Origin: Alteromonadaceae bacterium 2753L.S.0a.02
GTDB lineage: Bacteria; Pseudomonadota; Gammaproteobacteria; Pseudomonadales; Cellvibrionaceae
Length of the DNA: 64,000 bases
Assembly: GCA_007827375.1 (NCBI GenBank)
Contig: VISH01000002.1
Span: 744,001 to 808,000, forward strand
Direction: 5' to 3'
Every line of letters begins with the position of its first letter. Positions within the stretch are counted from its first letter, which is position 1. Position numbers and translations under genes: made by a program. The notes below the pieces were generated by a model that saw only the letters and a program-made list of their open reading frames with translations, was not told the origin of the DNA and searched no databases. Below, one piece after another: positions 9,004 to 16,257 of the stretch.

Positions 9004-9045
9004 CGCGAATTCACCCGACCGCTAGAAGTGTCGGGTGAATTCGCG
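9004..9045 (+). terminator. Long perfect hairpin after the DUF2807 gene
   Basis: A perfect 16-bp stem (9004-9019 with 9030-9045, CGCGAATTCACCCGAC) closes a ten-base loop, 47 bp after the stop codon. There is no long T run, only TCATTCATTTTG, so it may end transcription weakly or protect the 3' end. The rest of 8957-9416 shows no gene. Confidence 0.6.
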
Positions 9046-9416
9046 TCATTCATTTTGTATTGAGCTCCTCGAACGCTTGTAGTCATCTAACATGGTAACT
9101 TTTTACGTTGACCTTGTTGGTTGTCACAAATTTCTCACAGTAAATCGGTACAAATGGTCAACCATAACACTGCGATGCGTGCGAGGCTTAATGTACAAAA
9201 CAAAAGCCTGTTGCTAGGTTTTCGCATGGTTGGCGCGCCAATTTGTATTGTGGCGTTAATTCTGAGGGCTATACTATTTTTTAGACTTTCAGTGATTGCC
9301 GCTGTTGGCGCGCTGTGTTAGGTTTGCCAAATGTTGACAGAGAAGACATGACGTCCGCACCTATGAATTAGGTTGCAAGAATGACAGACAATAATAAATG
9401 GATTAAAGGTCACATT

Positions 9417-10154
9417 ATGAACACCCCCGACATTGACGCAATTCATCACAAACTGGAACTTGCGAGCAGCACAGAGGATTTACAAGCTGCTTGTGAAGAT
9501 TTTTGTAAGCTCTCAACCTTTAAGTATTTTCTTTTTGGTGTATGTGACGCCACGTCACTTTCATCTCCAAAAATTACAACCCTGTCGAATTACCCTGAGG
9601 AGTGGTTTAAAAAGTATTTCGATGCCGATATGAAGAAGCATGATCCCGTGGTTGTTTATTGCTTCGAAAATACGGCTCCTATCCGCTGGAAAAAACTCGT
9701 GACTATGGAACGTTATATTACTCCTGTGGGTGAGGAGATTATGCGCGAAGCCAGTCAATACGGGCTGGTTGATGGAATTTCCATTCCCATCAAATCCCCA
9801 TCTGGTGAAATCGCATTGTTGAGCTTGTCTACAGATGATGGCGAAGATCTCGAACAGCGGGTAAACCAGGCGCTGGTTTTAGGAATGTCATTCAGTAATA
9901 TTCTGTTTGAGCACTACATGCGGCTCAGTTCCAATGACAATTCCCGATCTATCAATTTAACCGACCGGGAAAAAGAGTGCCTCTTTTGGGCGTGTGAAGG
10001 TAAAACCGCCTGGGAAATGTCTAAAATTATTGATGTATCTGAGCGCACGGTTATATTCCATCTCACCAGCGCGACCAAAAAGTTGGGCGCTTCCAATCGC
10101 CAACATGCGGTAGCAAAAGCGATTATGTACGGCCTAGTTAAGCCTATTCCCTAA
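9417..10154 (+). CDS. LuxR-family transcriptional regulator with autoinducer-binding domain
   Basis: A quorum-sensing receptor and transcription factor of 245 residues. The N-terminal autoinducer-binding domain shows 'YPEEWFKKYF', 'KHDPVV' (the conserved Asp-Pro), 'IRWKKL' and 'YGLVDGISIPI'. The C-terminal LuxR helix-turn-helix is complete, from 'LTDREKECLFWACEGKTAWE' through 'VSERTVIFHL' to 'NRQHAVAKAI'. I prefer the ATG at 9417 (AAAGG seven bases upstream); an ATG at 9381 would add 12 residues. AATAATAA at 9390-9397 precedes the ribosome site, a sequence of the type bound by Hfq/Crc. luxI lies about 1.6 kb downstream on the same strand with a convergent RibD-like gene between; the last 21 bp overlap that gene's 3' end. 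Binding of the LuxI-made acyl-homoserine lactone is inferred from linkage. Confidence 0.93.
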   Translation: MNTPDIDAIHHKLELASSTEDLQAACEDFCKLSTFKYFLFGVCDATSLSSPKITTLSNYPEEWFKKYFDADMKKHDPVVVYCFENTAPIRWKKLVTMERYITPVGEEIMREASQYGLVDGISIPIKSPSGEIALLSLSTDDGEDLEQRVNQALVLGMSFSNILFEHYMRLSSNDNSRSINLTDREKECLFWACEGKTAWEMSKIIDVSERTVIFHLTSATKKLGASNRQHAVAKAIMYGLVKPIP

Positions 10155-11192
10155 CTCTCCGAATAGCTCTGGAATATCATTTTTTTTCTGAAGTTGAAGG
10201 CGCACTGCATCGCCAACCGTGTGTGTATTAATCAAGCTCCATTGATTGAGATTGATGTAAGGCGGCGATTGAATATTGCTGGCTTCGCATTGCGCCTTAA
10301 TAGAAATGTGGTGGTAAATCTCATCGACTAAATCTTCAGTGACCAATTGAGCTAAGAAATCTGCGTCGCAGGAAAGTAAGACGCTAAATCTGTTTTCCTG
10401 CACACAGTATCTTAAAATTGATCGAACTTCGTCTAAAGTATTCACTTCAAAAATATCTACCAGCTCGTCCATCGTATTGTCTTCTGGCAAGCATTCCACG
10501 ATTGCTGCCTGAGCGTGTTGGACGAGGTGCGCACGACTCTGAGAAACGAGACATCCCACAAAACTTGTGAAACCAAACTCTTCAGAAAATATAGTAAGCG
10601 GCGCGGGTTTATTGTTCATGTAGGCGGAACTTACAACGCTCACCCAAGGACGGTACTTGGTGCGAACCGACTCCAGCCCTGATACGAGTCGCTTCGCCAA
10701 CTGAGAGCCTTGAAGGCACTGAACGCTCAGATCGGAATTTTGTTTCCATCTAAGCCATTCGGTGTCTAATAATTGAGGGTCCAATTTGTGTGCAATTGTA
10801 ATGGCTCGGCAGGTGGAGTTCTCGAGATTCTCGCGCAGTTTTTCGCTTACGAAGAAACCTGGTGACGGTTCACAAGTGAGTACGAAATGATCGATTTTGG
10901 AGTTGTATCGAGCGACCGACATAGCGGCACGTTGGGTTTCAATTCCTGCCATTACACTTCCGTGGCTCAGAATGTTTTCGTCGCTATCCAATACCGCCCA
11001 GCCTACTGCAGCTCTTGGCGCTTTGTTGTGTGCGCTTTGGAGCGCCAGGTTTACGGCTGCCAATGTTGATTGCAACTGTAACGGATCTTTCGTGGTAGTC
11101 GTCACGCTAATTCCTGTTCTCAAATACTGCATCAATATAGAACGGCCGCGTCGCAAACGCTGCTCAGCCGTCGCCACGCAGCTGCCGTTCAT
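10134..11192 (-). CDS. RibD-like two-domain protein lacking the zinc-deaminase residues
   Basis: I recognise a full-length, divergent RibD layout in 352 residues. A deaminase-like part contains 'AAVGWAVLDSDENILSHG' and 'LTCEPSPGF', matching 'NVGCVIVKDGEIVGEG' and 'VTLEPCSHHG' of E. coli RibD. A reductase-like part contains 'SVLLSCDADFLAQLV..DLVDEIYHHI', matching 'SIWVEAGPTLAGALL..GLVDELIVYI', and ends 'HTVGDAVRLQL' like 'HVGPDVCLHL'. The zinc ligands are gone: the HAE motif is 'ETQ', and the PCxxxxxxPPC segment reads 'PSPGFFVSEKL' with no cysteine. Deaminase activity is therefore very unlikely; a nucleotide-binding or reductase role remains possible. The start is uncertain (ATG at 11192 or 11132; neither has a good ribosome site). 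It is convergent with luxR and divergent from luxI, with a lux box upstream. This assignment is from motif comparison only. Confidence 0.65.
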   Translation of the reverse strand: MNGSCVATAEQRLRRGRSILMQYLRTGISVTTTTKDPLQLQSTLAAVNLALQSAHNKAPRAAVGWAVLDSDENILSHGSVMAGIETQRAAMSVARYNSKIDHFVLTCEPSPGFFVSEKLRENLENSTCRAITIAHKLDPQLLDTEWLRWKQNSDLSVQCLQGSQLAKRLVSGLESVRTKYRPWVSVVSSAYMNNKPAPLTIFSEEFGFTSFVGCLVSQSRAHLVQHAQAAIVECLPEDNTMDELVDIFEVNTLDEVRSILRYCVQENRFSVLLSCDADFLAQLVTEDLVDEIYHHISIKAQCEASNIQSPPYINLNQWSLINTHTVGDAVRLQLQKKNDIPELFGELGNRLN

Positions 11193-11415
11193 GATGGATT
11201 TACAAGCCCACACGAAAGCAAATCTGCTGGACTGTTGTTAGGGGGTACCCGGTACCTCCACACAGCTTACTTCACTGCCCTTTTTGAAAAGGATCTGTTT
11301 ATGTGCTCCAGTGTACAGATGCATTGCAGGTGAGGAACTTGTCAGATCTTACAAGTGCTGAAGCTTGCAATTTTCCTGGTGCGCTAATCTCTTTGAAATT
11401 GGGCGAAAAACAGCC

Positions 11416-11435
11416 ACCTGTTATATGTTACAGGT
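11416..11435. promoter_or_regulatory. lux box (LuxR binding site)
   Basis: ACCTGTTATATGTTACAGGT is a 20-bp inverted repeat with both ACCTGT and ACAGGT half sites exact and the canonical eight-base spacer. The dyad extends one more base pair pair-wise on each side (CCACCTGT..ACAGGTGG, 11414-11437). It lies in the 596-bp gap between the divergent RibD-like gene and luxI, about 224 bp from the former and 354 bp from the latter. Which gene it drives is not clear. A second ACCTGT half site at 11628 lies just upstream of a possible -10 (TATAGT, 11641-11646) closer to luxI. The remaining gap contains A/T-rich DNA and a GGTACCCGGTACC duplication at about 11244 but no gene. Confidence 0.8.
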
Positions 11436-11788
11436 GGTATTTTCCGCAAAAAAATGCCCTCAAAAAAGCCGCGATTTCTTAATGCTTGCAAACAAATATA
11501 AATAAGGAGTAGCCAAACTTCACATCTTAAAAAAATTGTGTCGGACTGTTAAAACCTCGCCCCATAAATTAAATTCATAGTAGGAAAAATTTGATTTCTC
11601 TCAAGCAGAAAACAATTGCGTGTGACTACCTGTTACTTCTTATAGTGTGCGCGGGATGTTTTTTAAGTTGCTGTTTTTAAAGGTAAAAAATGAAAGCTGG
11701 TGAGAGCTGTCTTTTCTGACAACTTATTTGCCCTTTGGCTCGTCGGTAAATTTGATCCATAACAAATTACTGATTGCAGGGGGCAATT

Positions 11789-12376
11789 ATGAGTAAGGTA
11801 ACTTTTCACAAAAATAATTTATTAGAAACCACGAGCTCGAGTGTTGTAGAAGAAATATATAAATTGCGACACGAAACATTTGTAGAGAGACTGGAGTGGG
11901 AAGTTAACTCTGAAAACGGCGCAGAAAAAGATCAGTTCGACACTGACAATGCCATTAACATTGCCGTTTCTGGATATGATGATCAGTTACAAGGTTGTTG
12001 GCGTGCTCTGCCGACCACCGGCGAATACATGTTAAAAGATGTGTTTCCAGAACTGCTACAGGGAGAGGAAGCGCCTCAGGAACCGGAAGTTTGGGAAATA
12101 AGCCGATTTGCTGTGCGAAAAGGTACTTCTTCTGTTGCTAAGGGTTTCAATGCACAGGTAACTGTGGCCATGGTGAAATCATTCTGGGATTTCGCGATTG
12201 AAAATAATGTTAGAGCGTACGTTGCAGTGACAACTGTCGCCTGTGAGAGAATGCTACGCCAATTGGGCGTCACCTTGCGCAGAATGGGTGAAGGTGAATC
12301 CCTGCAGATTGGCAAAGAAAAATCGGTCGCCTTGTATATTGAAGTTGACCGGAATCTGAACATTACCGCACATTAA
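11789..12376 (+). CDS. LuxI-family acyl-homoserine-lactone synthase
   Basis: The 195-residue enzyme joins an acyl chain to S-adenosylmethionine to make an acyl-homoserine lactone. All invariant LuxI residues are present with a constant offset of two from V. fischeri LuxI: R27, F31, W37, E46, D48, D51, R72, F86, E103 and R106. The context reads 'LRHETFVERLEWEV', 'EKDQFD', 'GCWRALPTTGEYML' and 'VWEISRFAVR'. The ATG at 11789 follows GGGGG by about five bases. The type II thioesterase gene begins within 16 bp of its stop, so the two are probably cotranscribed. Acyl-chain length and oxidation state cannot be predicted from the sequence. It pairs functionally with the LuxR at 9417, and a consensus lux box lies in its upstream gap. 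Confidence 0.95.
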   Translation: MSKVTFHKNNLLETTSSSVVEEIYKLRHETFVERLEWEVNSENGAEKDQFDTDNAINIAVSGYDDQLQGCWRALPTTGEYMLKDVFPELLQGEEAPQEPEVWEISRFAVRKGTSSVAKGFNAQVTVAMVKSFWDFAIENNVRAYVAVTTVACERMLRQLGVTLRRMGEGESLQIGKEKSVALYIEVDRNLNITAH

Positions 12377-12391
12377 TGGGTGTTTACGAAC

Positions 12392-13195
12392 ATGTTTCAG
12401 CCAAAAAAGGAATCTGACGCGCGCGGTACATCGAGTGCTGACAGCTGGGTATGCTTCAGGCGAGTTCCGCAGGCGAAGGTTAGGCTCTTCTGCTTTCCTT
12501 TCGCTGGCGGCAGCGCCAACTTTTTCCACCATTGGGCATTGCACTTAGCGCCAGATGTTGAAGTTTATGGTTTGCAGCAACCGGGTAAGGGGCAGCGAAT
12601 TGGCGAACAACCTCATTTAAACATGTTGATGCTACTGGAAGAACTGCTGCAGAACACGCCTGCGCTTATGGACAGGCCGACTATTTTTTTCGGGCATAGT
12701 ATGGGAGCTTGGATTGCCTACGAACTTACCCGTCGACTCGAGAGAAAACCCGATCACCTCATTCTCTCCGCGGCAGATCCTGAGTTGAGGCCAAAAATAC
12801 TTCCTATCCATAGGATGGATGATGATCAGTTACTCGAGGAAATGAAGGCGTTGGGCGGCACGCCTCAGGAAATTCTAGACGACATGGGTTTTTTCAGGCA
12901 ATTTTTTCCGATTATTCGAGCAGATTTCAAAATGCTTGAAACGCATGGCAGCCAAGCCCATGAACCATTGCGCGTGTCGGCTACAATTTGGTCTGGCGCG
13001 AGAGACCCGCGCGTGGCACCGGCTATTGCCCAAGGCTGGGTGAATAAATTCGCCGATTCGGTGCCACACAAAACATTCGCGGGTGGTCATATGTTCCTTG
13101 GCCCAGAGGAGTGTGGTAAGCGTTGTCTTAGCGAAATCGGTAAGATCGCTGGTGCACTAACACGTCCTTCGGCTGAGTATCTCGCGGTTTGTTAG
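12392..13195 (+). CDS. Type II thioesterase (GrsT-like)
   Basis: An alpha/beta hydrolase of about 267 residues that clears stalled or misprimed acyl groups from carrier proteins of PKS and NRPS systems. Features are the N-terminal 'RLFCFPFAGGSANFF', 'EVYGLQQPGKGQR', the nucleophile motif 'FFGHSMGAW', a late 'SGARDPRV' with the acid, and 'FAGGHMFL' with the catalytic histidine. It lies directly after luxI (GTG possible at 12380, ATG at 12392 with TGGG eleven bases upstream). Placing an editing thioesterase in a quorum-sensing transcription unit suggests that product assembly is cell-density controlled. Its last four bases overlap the convergent acyltransferase gene. Confidence 0.9.
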   Translation: MFQPKKESDARGTSSADSWVCFRRVPQAKVRLFCFPFAGGSANFFHHWALHLAPDVEVYGLQQPGKGQRIGEQPHLNMLMLLEELLQNTPALMDRPTIFFGHSMGAWIAYELTRRLERKPDHLILSAADPELRPKILPIHRMDDDQLLEEMKALGGTPQEILDDMGFFRQFFPIIRADFKMLETHGSQAHEPLRVSATIWSGARDPRVAPAIAQGWVNKFADSVPHKTFAGGHMFLGPEECGKRCLSEIGKIAGALTRPSAEYLAVC

Positions 13196-14421
13196 TTTGC
13201 ACTTGTAGCGACCGCTGTTTCAGAGAAGGGATGACCTTGTCTATTGGATTTTTTAAATATTCCGAACAAGGGGCGTAGCAACGGCACTCTTCGCAGGGCT
13301 TCGTAACCGAGCCAGCATCCGAGTAGTGTTCCAGCTATTATGCAAAGCGCTTCAATCCCGGGCGCAAGTTGATAATCGCGTAATAGGTAGGCAAGAATCA
13401 GTATGATGGTTTGATGCAGTATATAGAAACAGAAAACCCCACCGTTTAAATAATTGATAGCGTTGTTTGAACGATTAAAGTGCACTTGCGCCCAGCCACA
13501 TATCGTTAGAATCCATAGCCAACTGTTTGCGCTCCACACAAAGTTTGTGGCAATGCCTGAGACCGGGCCACTGCCAAAGCTGCCACCCGAAAATAGATAA
13601 AGCACCGTTGCGTAGCTGATAATTGCTGCGATCAAGGTGAAGTGCCGGATCGTTTTGATGTATTCCCAGAAACCGGGAAGTTTCACCCATAAAAACCCCA
13701 GACAAAACACCAAAAAATAGCGTCCGTGATTGAAAAAATCGTCAACGAAGGCGTGTGTTTGGGGAAACCGTCTGTACAGTAAAGCGCCATTAAGCATAAG
13801 AATGGCAATGGGCAGAATCACCACAAAAACACTGGCGGGGACTCGGGATACCGCACGACTGATAGGGGTTCGAGATCCGAACAAACCCGATAGCAGGTAA
13901 AGTGCATGAACGATTAAAGAATAGGCAAACACATAAATGAGGTACCAGAGGTGGTTCCAGGTTAGGTGCAAACTACCGATGGTTTTGTGGTCTGTGAACA
14001 GGGTGGAATCCTGATTGAGATAATGACTCCAGAAACGAAAAAACCCAAAAGAGGGGTCGATTAGTCCGATGCCAATCGCTTCGACATATACCTGAGGCAC
14101 AACCACCACGGCCATGCCGAAAGCGAGTGGCAGCAATAATCGTGAATGACGATTTAAGATGAATTGCAACGCACTCATCTTGGGTACCATAAAGGCAACC
14201 GCTGAACCACTGATGAGAAACAGTAGACTCATCCGCCACTGGTTGCACCACAGCATCAACCATTGCAGGTTTTCACTTTGGTGGTCACTTTTGAGATGCC
14301 ACCCCCAGTCGGCTACGTAGTACATGCCTATGTGGTAGAAAATTAATAAACCGAAGGCAAGAACACGCAGCCAGTCCAGTTCGTGGCGTCGGCCAGTTGG
14401 TGAGTTGGGATAATACGACAT
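13192..14421 (-). CDS. Acyltransferase family 3 integral membrane protein (MdoC/OpgC-like)
   Basis: The protein has 409 residues and about ten hydrophobic segments and belongs to the acyltransferase-3 superfamily. This superfamily moves acyl groups, often succinyl or acetyl, onto extracytoplasmic glycans. Visible signatures are 'RRHELDWLRVLAFGLLIFYH' near the start (R-H pair typical of the family) and 'FLISGSAV' in the second membrane segment. The C-terminal part has alternating helices and a basic end. The ATG at 14421 has AAGGAG nine bases upstream, so I reject a seven-codon extension. It diverges from a LytTR regulator 145 bp away, a common pairing in marine gammaproteobacteria, which suggests direct regulation. 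The acceptor glycan is unknown. Confidence 0.82.
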   Translation of the reverse strand: MSYYPNSPTGRRHELDWLRVLAFGLLIFYHIGMYYVADWGWHLKSDHQSENLQWLMLWCNQWRMSLLFLISGSAVAFMVPKMSALQFILNRHSRLLLPLAFGMAVVVVPQVYVEAIGIGLIDPSFGFFRFWSHYLNQDSTLFTDHKTIGSLHLTWNHLWYLIYVFAYSLIVHALYLLSGLFGSRTPISRAVSRVPASVFVVILPIAILMLNGALLYRRFPQTHAFVDDFFNHGRYFLVFCLGFLWVKLPGFWEYIKTIRHFTLIAAIISYATVLYLFSGGSFGSGPVSGIATNFVWSANSWLWILTICGWAQVHFNRSNNAINYLNGGVFCFYILHQTIILILAYLLRDYQLAPGIEALCIIAGTLLGCWLGYEALRRVPLLRPLFGIFKKSNRQGHPFSETAVATSAN

Positions 14422-14566
14422 GACTTTTCTCCTTGAAGACACTCATTCATGTCGCTATGCTCGCCTAACCCAGTTTGTATGAGCCCGCTAAGTGATTGAA
14501 AAACATAAATTTGTGATAAGCGGCAGCTCGCTGGGGCGAACTTTTCCGAAGCAGCTCTAATAACTG

Positions 14567-15451
14567 ATGATTTCCGAGACAAGATCCGAAACACTTAAAC
14601 AGCATTTCCTAAATCATCCCTGGTTTTGGGGGGTGACGCTGCTCGGCGTGTTCCTGAGTATTAATGTTCTGGTGCTAACAACAACGGTGCTGATGGAGGC
14701 TGAGGCGCGAGGTCAGGAGTTAGCGTTTTGGGAGCCGTTTTGCTGGGAGGTGACCAGCTCCGTGATGATCCTGCCGCAGATCGTTTTGCTGGTAACGCTC
14801 GCGCCGCGTTATCTGACACCGCTCCCCTGGTTGCGTCAGGCGGTGATTCACCTGCTATTAACCATCCCTTTTTCAATCGTTCATATCTCCGGCATGATGG
14901 GGCTGCGTAAGCTGTGGTACTGGGCTGTGGGTAAGTCTTACCACCCTTTTGGTGACGATTGGCTGTATGTATTTATTTACGAGTTCCGCAAGGATTTTCT
15001 AAGTTATTTCATGATTTTGTTCATTATCATGGGGTATCGCATGATGGTGCTGCGCTTGCGGGGAGAGGCGACCTACGTGCCTGTCGGCGAGCAGGAACCG
15101 CCACCCAATGCGCAACCTGAGCAACTCTTGGTAAAGAAGCTGGGCAAGGAATTTTTAATCAACACACAGGAAATAGAGTGGGTTGAGGCCTCGGGGAATT
15201 ACGCCAATTTGCACATAGGAGCGGCGGTGTATCCTATGCGCATTACCATGGCCAAACTCCAGACGCTGCTGCCCGAGAAAAAGTTTCTGAGAATTCATCG
15301 CTCTTATATCGTGAACACCGTAGAGATCAAACATATCGAAGCACAGGATTCGGGCGATCATTTGTTAACGTTAAAAAACGGCAGGAGTTTGAATTTTTCA
15401 CGACGGTATCGCGAGCAGTTTCGGGAGGTGTTTGAACAGAGTAAGGGGTGA
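14567..15451 (+). CDS. Membrane-anchored LytTR-family transcriptional regulator
   Basis: The 294-residue protein has an N-terminal region with four hydrophobic helices (about 20-45, 62-82, 90-112 and 140-162) and a short linker rich in Pro and Gln. A C-terminal LytTR DNA-binding domain (about 190-290) shows 'EIEWVEASGNYANLHIG', 'LPEKKFLRIHRSYIVN' and 'LNFSRRYREQF'. LytTR proteins bind direct repeats upstream of their targets. There is no receiver domain, so signal input is likely through the membrane part rather than phosphorylation. It is divergent from the acyltransferase-3 gene. No terminator is obvious directly after the stop; the next 550 bp is repeat DNA. Confidence 0.85.
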   Translation: MISETRSETLKQHFLNHPWFWGVTLLGVFLSINVLVLTTTVLMEAEARGQELAFWEPFCWEVTSSVMILPQIVLLVTLAPRYLTPLPWLRQAVIHLLLTIPFSIVHISGMMGLRKLWYWAVGKSYHPFGDDWLYVFIYEFRKDFLSYFMILFIIMGYRMMVLRLRGEATYVPVGEQEPPPNAQPEQLLVKKLGKEFLINTQEIEWVEASGNYANLHIGAAVYPMRITMAKLQTLLPEKKFLRIHRSYIVNTVEIKHIEAQDSGDHLLTLKNGRSLNFSRRYREQFREVFEQSKG

Positions 15452-15559
15452 CAGCTTATTGGCGCTTCATTTAGGAGATAATTCGTGAACGTTGTGCCTA
15501 TATCCCGTGTGTGTCTCTTGCAGACTCGAGAGGCCGTCGTTACTGAGAGACAATATTCG

Positions 15560-15998
15560 TAAGGGCGGGAAATAAAAGCTTATCGTTTGAACAACCTTCT
15601 TAAATATGGTGCCCAGGACGACGCAAAGAGAAGTGCTAGTGTCGCGGGAGGCAGGAAGCCGTTAGCGACTAGGACGCAGTCCTCGGAAGGGCAGGAAACA
15701 AAAAAAGGCTGATCGTTTGATCAGCCTTCCTTAAATATGGTGCCCAGGACGACGCACAGGGAAGTGCTAGTGTCGCGGGAGGCAGGAAGCCGTTAGCGAC
15801 TAGGACGCAGTCCTCGGAAGGGCAGGAAACAAAAAAAGGCTGATCGTTTGATCAGCCTTCCTTAAATATGGTGCCCAGGACGACGCACATGGAAGTGCTA
15901 GTGTCGCGGGAGGCAGGAAGCCGTTAGCGACTAGGACGTAGTCCTCGGAAGGGCAGGAAACAAAAAAAGCTGATCGTTTGATCAGCCTTCCTTAAATA
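15560..15998 (-). repeat. 131-bp tandem repeats carrying tRNA-Leu 3' end and terminator
   Basis: Three units with period 131, 131 and 130 bp (starting 15599, 15730 and 15861 on the plus strand) lie immediately downstream of tRNA-Leu in its direction of transcription. Each unit contains the last 12 nt of the tRNA (TCCTGGGCACCA on the minus strand). This is followed by ATATTTAAGG and a perfect intrinsic terminator (AAGGCTGATC-AAAC-GATCAGCCTT then T7), then about 85 bp of spacer. The copy next to the true tRNA lacks one base in its stem. A more decayed unit lies at about 15560-15598. Units are over 95 percent identical by eye. No ORF with a ribosome site is present. Confidence 0.9.
15831..15859 (-). 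terminator. Repeated intrinsic terminator downstream of tRNA-Leu
   Basis: A ten-base perfect stem (15836-15845 with 15850-15859) with a four-base loop and seven T on the minus strand. Equivalent hairpins are at 15699-15728 and, one base shorter, at 15962-15989 next to the tRNA. Three successive terminators thus follow one tRNA gene. Confidence 0.85.
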
Positions 15999-16085
15999 TG
16001 GTGCCCAGGAGAGGACTTGAACCTCCACGGCCGTGAAGCCACTAGCACCTGAAGCTAGCGTGTCTACCAATTTCACCACCTGGGC
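15999..16085 (-). tRNA. tRNA-Leu (anticodon CAG)
   Basis: An 87-nt class II tRNA with encoded CCA. The acceptor stem is GCCCAGG paired with CCTGGGC. The anticodon arm is CTAGC-TTCAGGT-GCTAG with CAG in the anticodon position. The T arm contains GGTTCAAGTCC. The long variable arm GTGGCTTCACGGCCGTG is as expected for leucine. The 3' end is followed by an intrinsic terminator and by tandem copies of its own 3' terminus. Confidence 0.97.
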
Positions 16086-16119
16086 AAAGCCCCAAGAGTG
16101 TCGACTCTCAGGGCCGCGA

Positions 16120-16148
16120 ACTATATTGCGCTCGCCGGTTGTTGTCAA
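16120..16148 (-). promoter_or_regulatory. Sigma-70 promoter of tRNA-Leu
   Basis: On the minus strand TTGACA (16148-16143), a 17-bp spacer and TATAGT (16125-16120) form a near-perfect promoter about 35 bp upstream of the mature 5' end. It is followed by a G/C-rich discriminator (TCGCGGCCC), typical of stable-RNA promoters under stringent control. Confidence 0.85.
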
Positions 16149-16257
16149 TCCGCCGACACGCATTTGAGTGGACAAGCACGAGTAATTGCGTAACTGTTGC
16201 TCACTGAATTTGTTATATTGTTGATATATCTCCAGAGCTGCATACGGATGCCCATTC

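Noticed and set aside
9121..9321. 66-residue frame upstream of luxR
   Set aside because: TTG start, no ribosome site, no recognisable features; probably part of the luxR leader region.
15560..15998. CRISPR array
   Set aside because: Units are 131 bp and nearly identical throughout, with no short repeat/variable spacer alternation and no cas genes; each contains a tRNA end and terminator instead.
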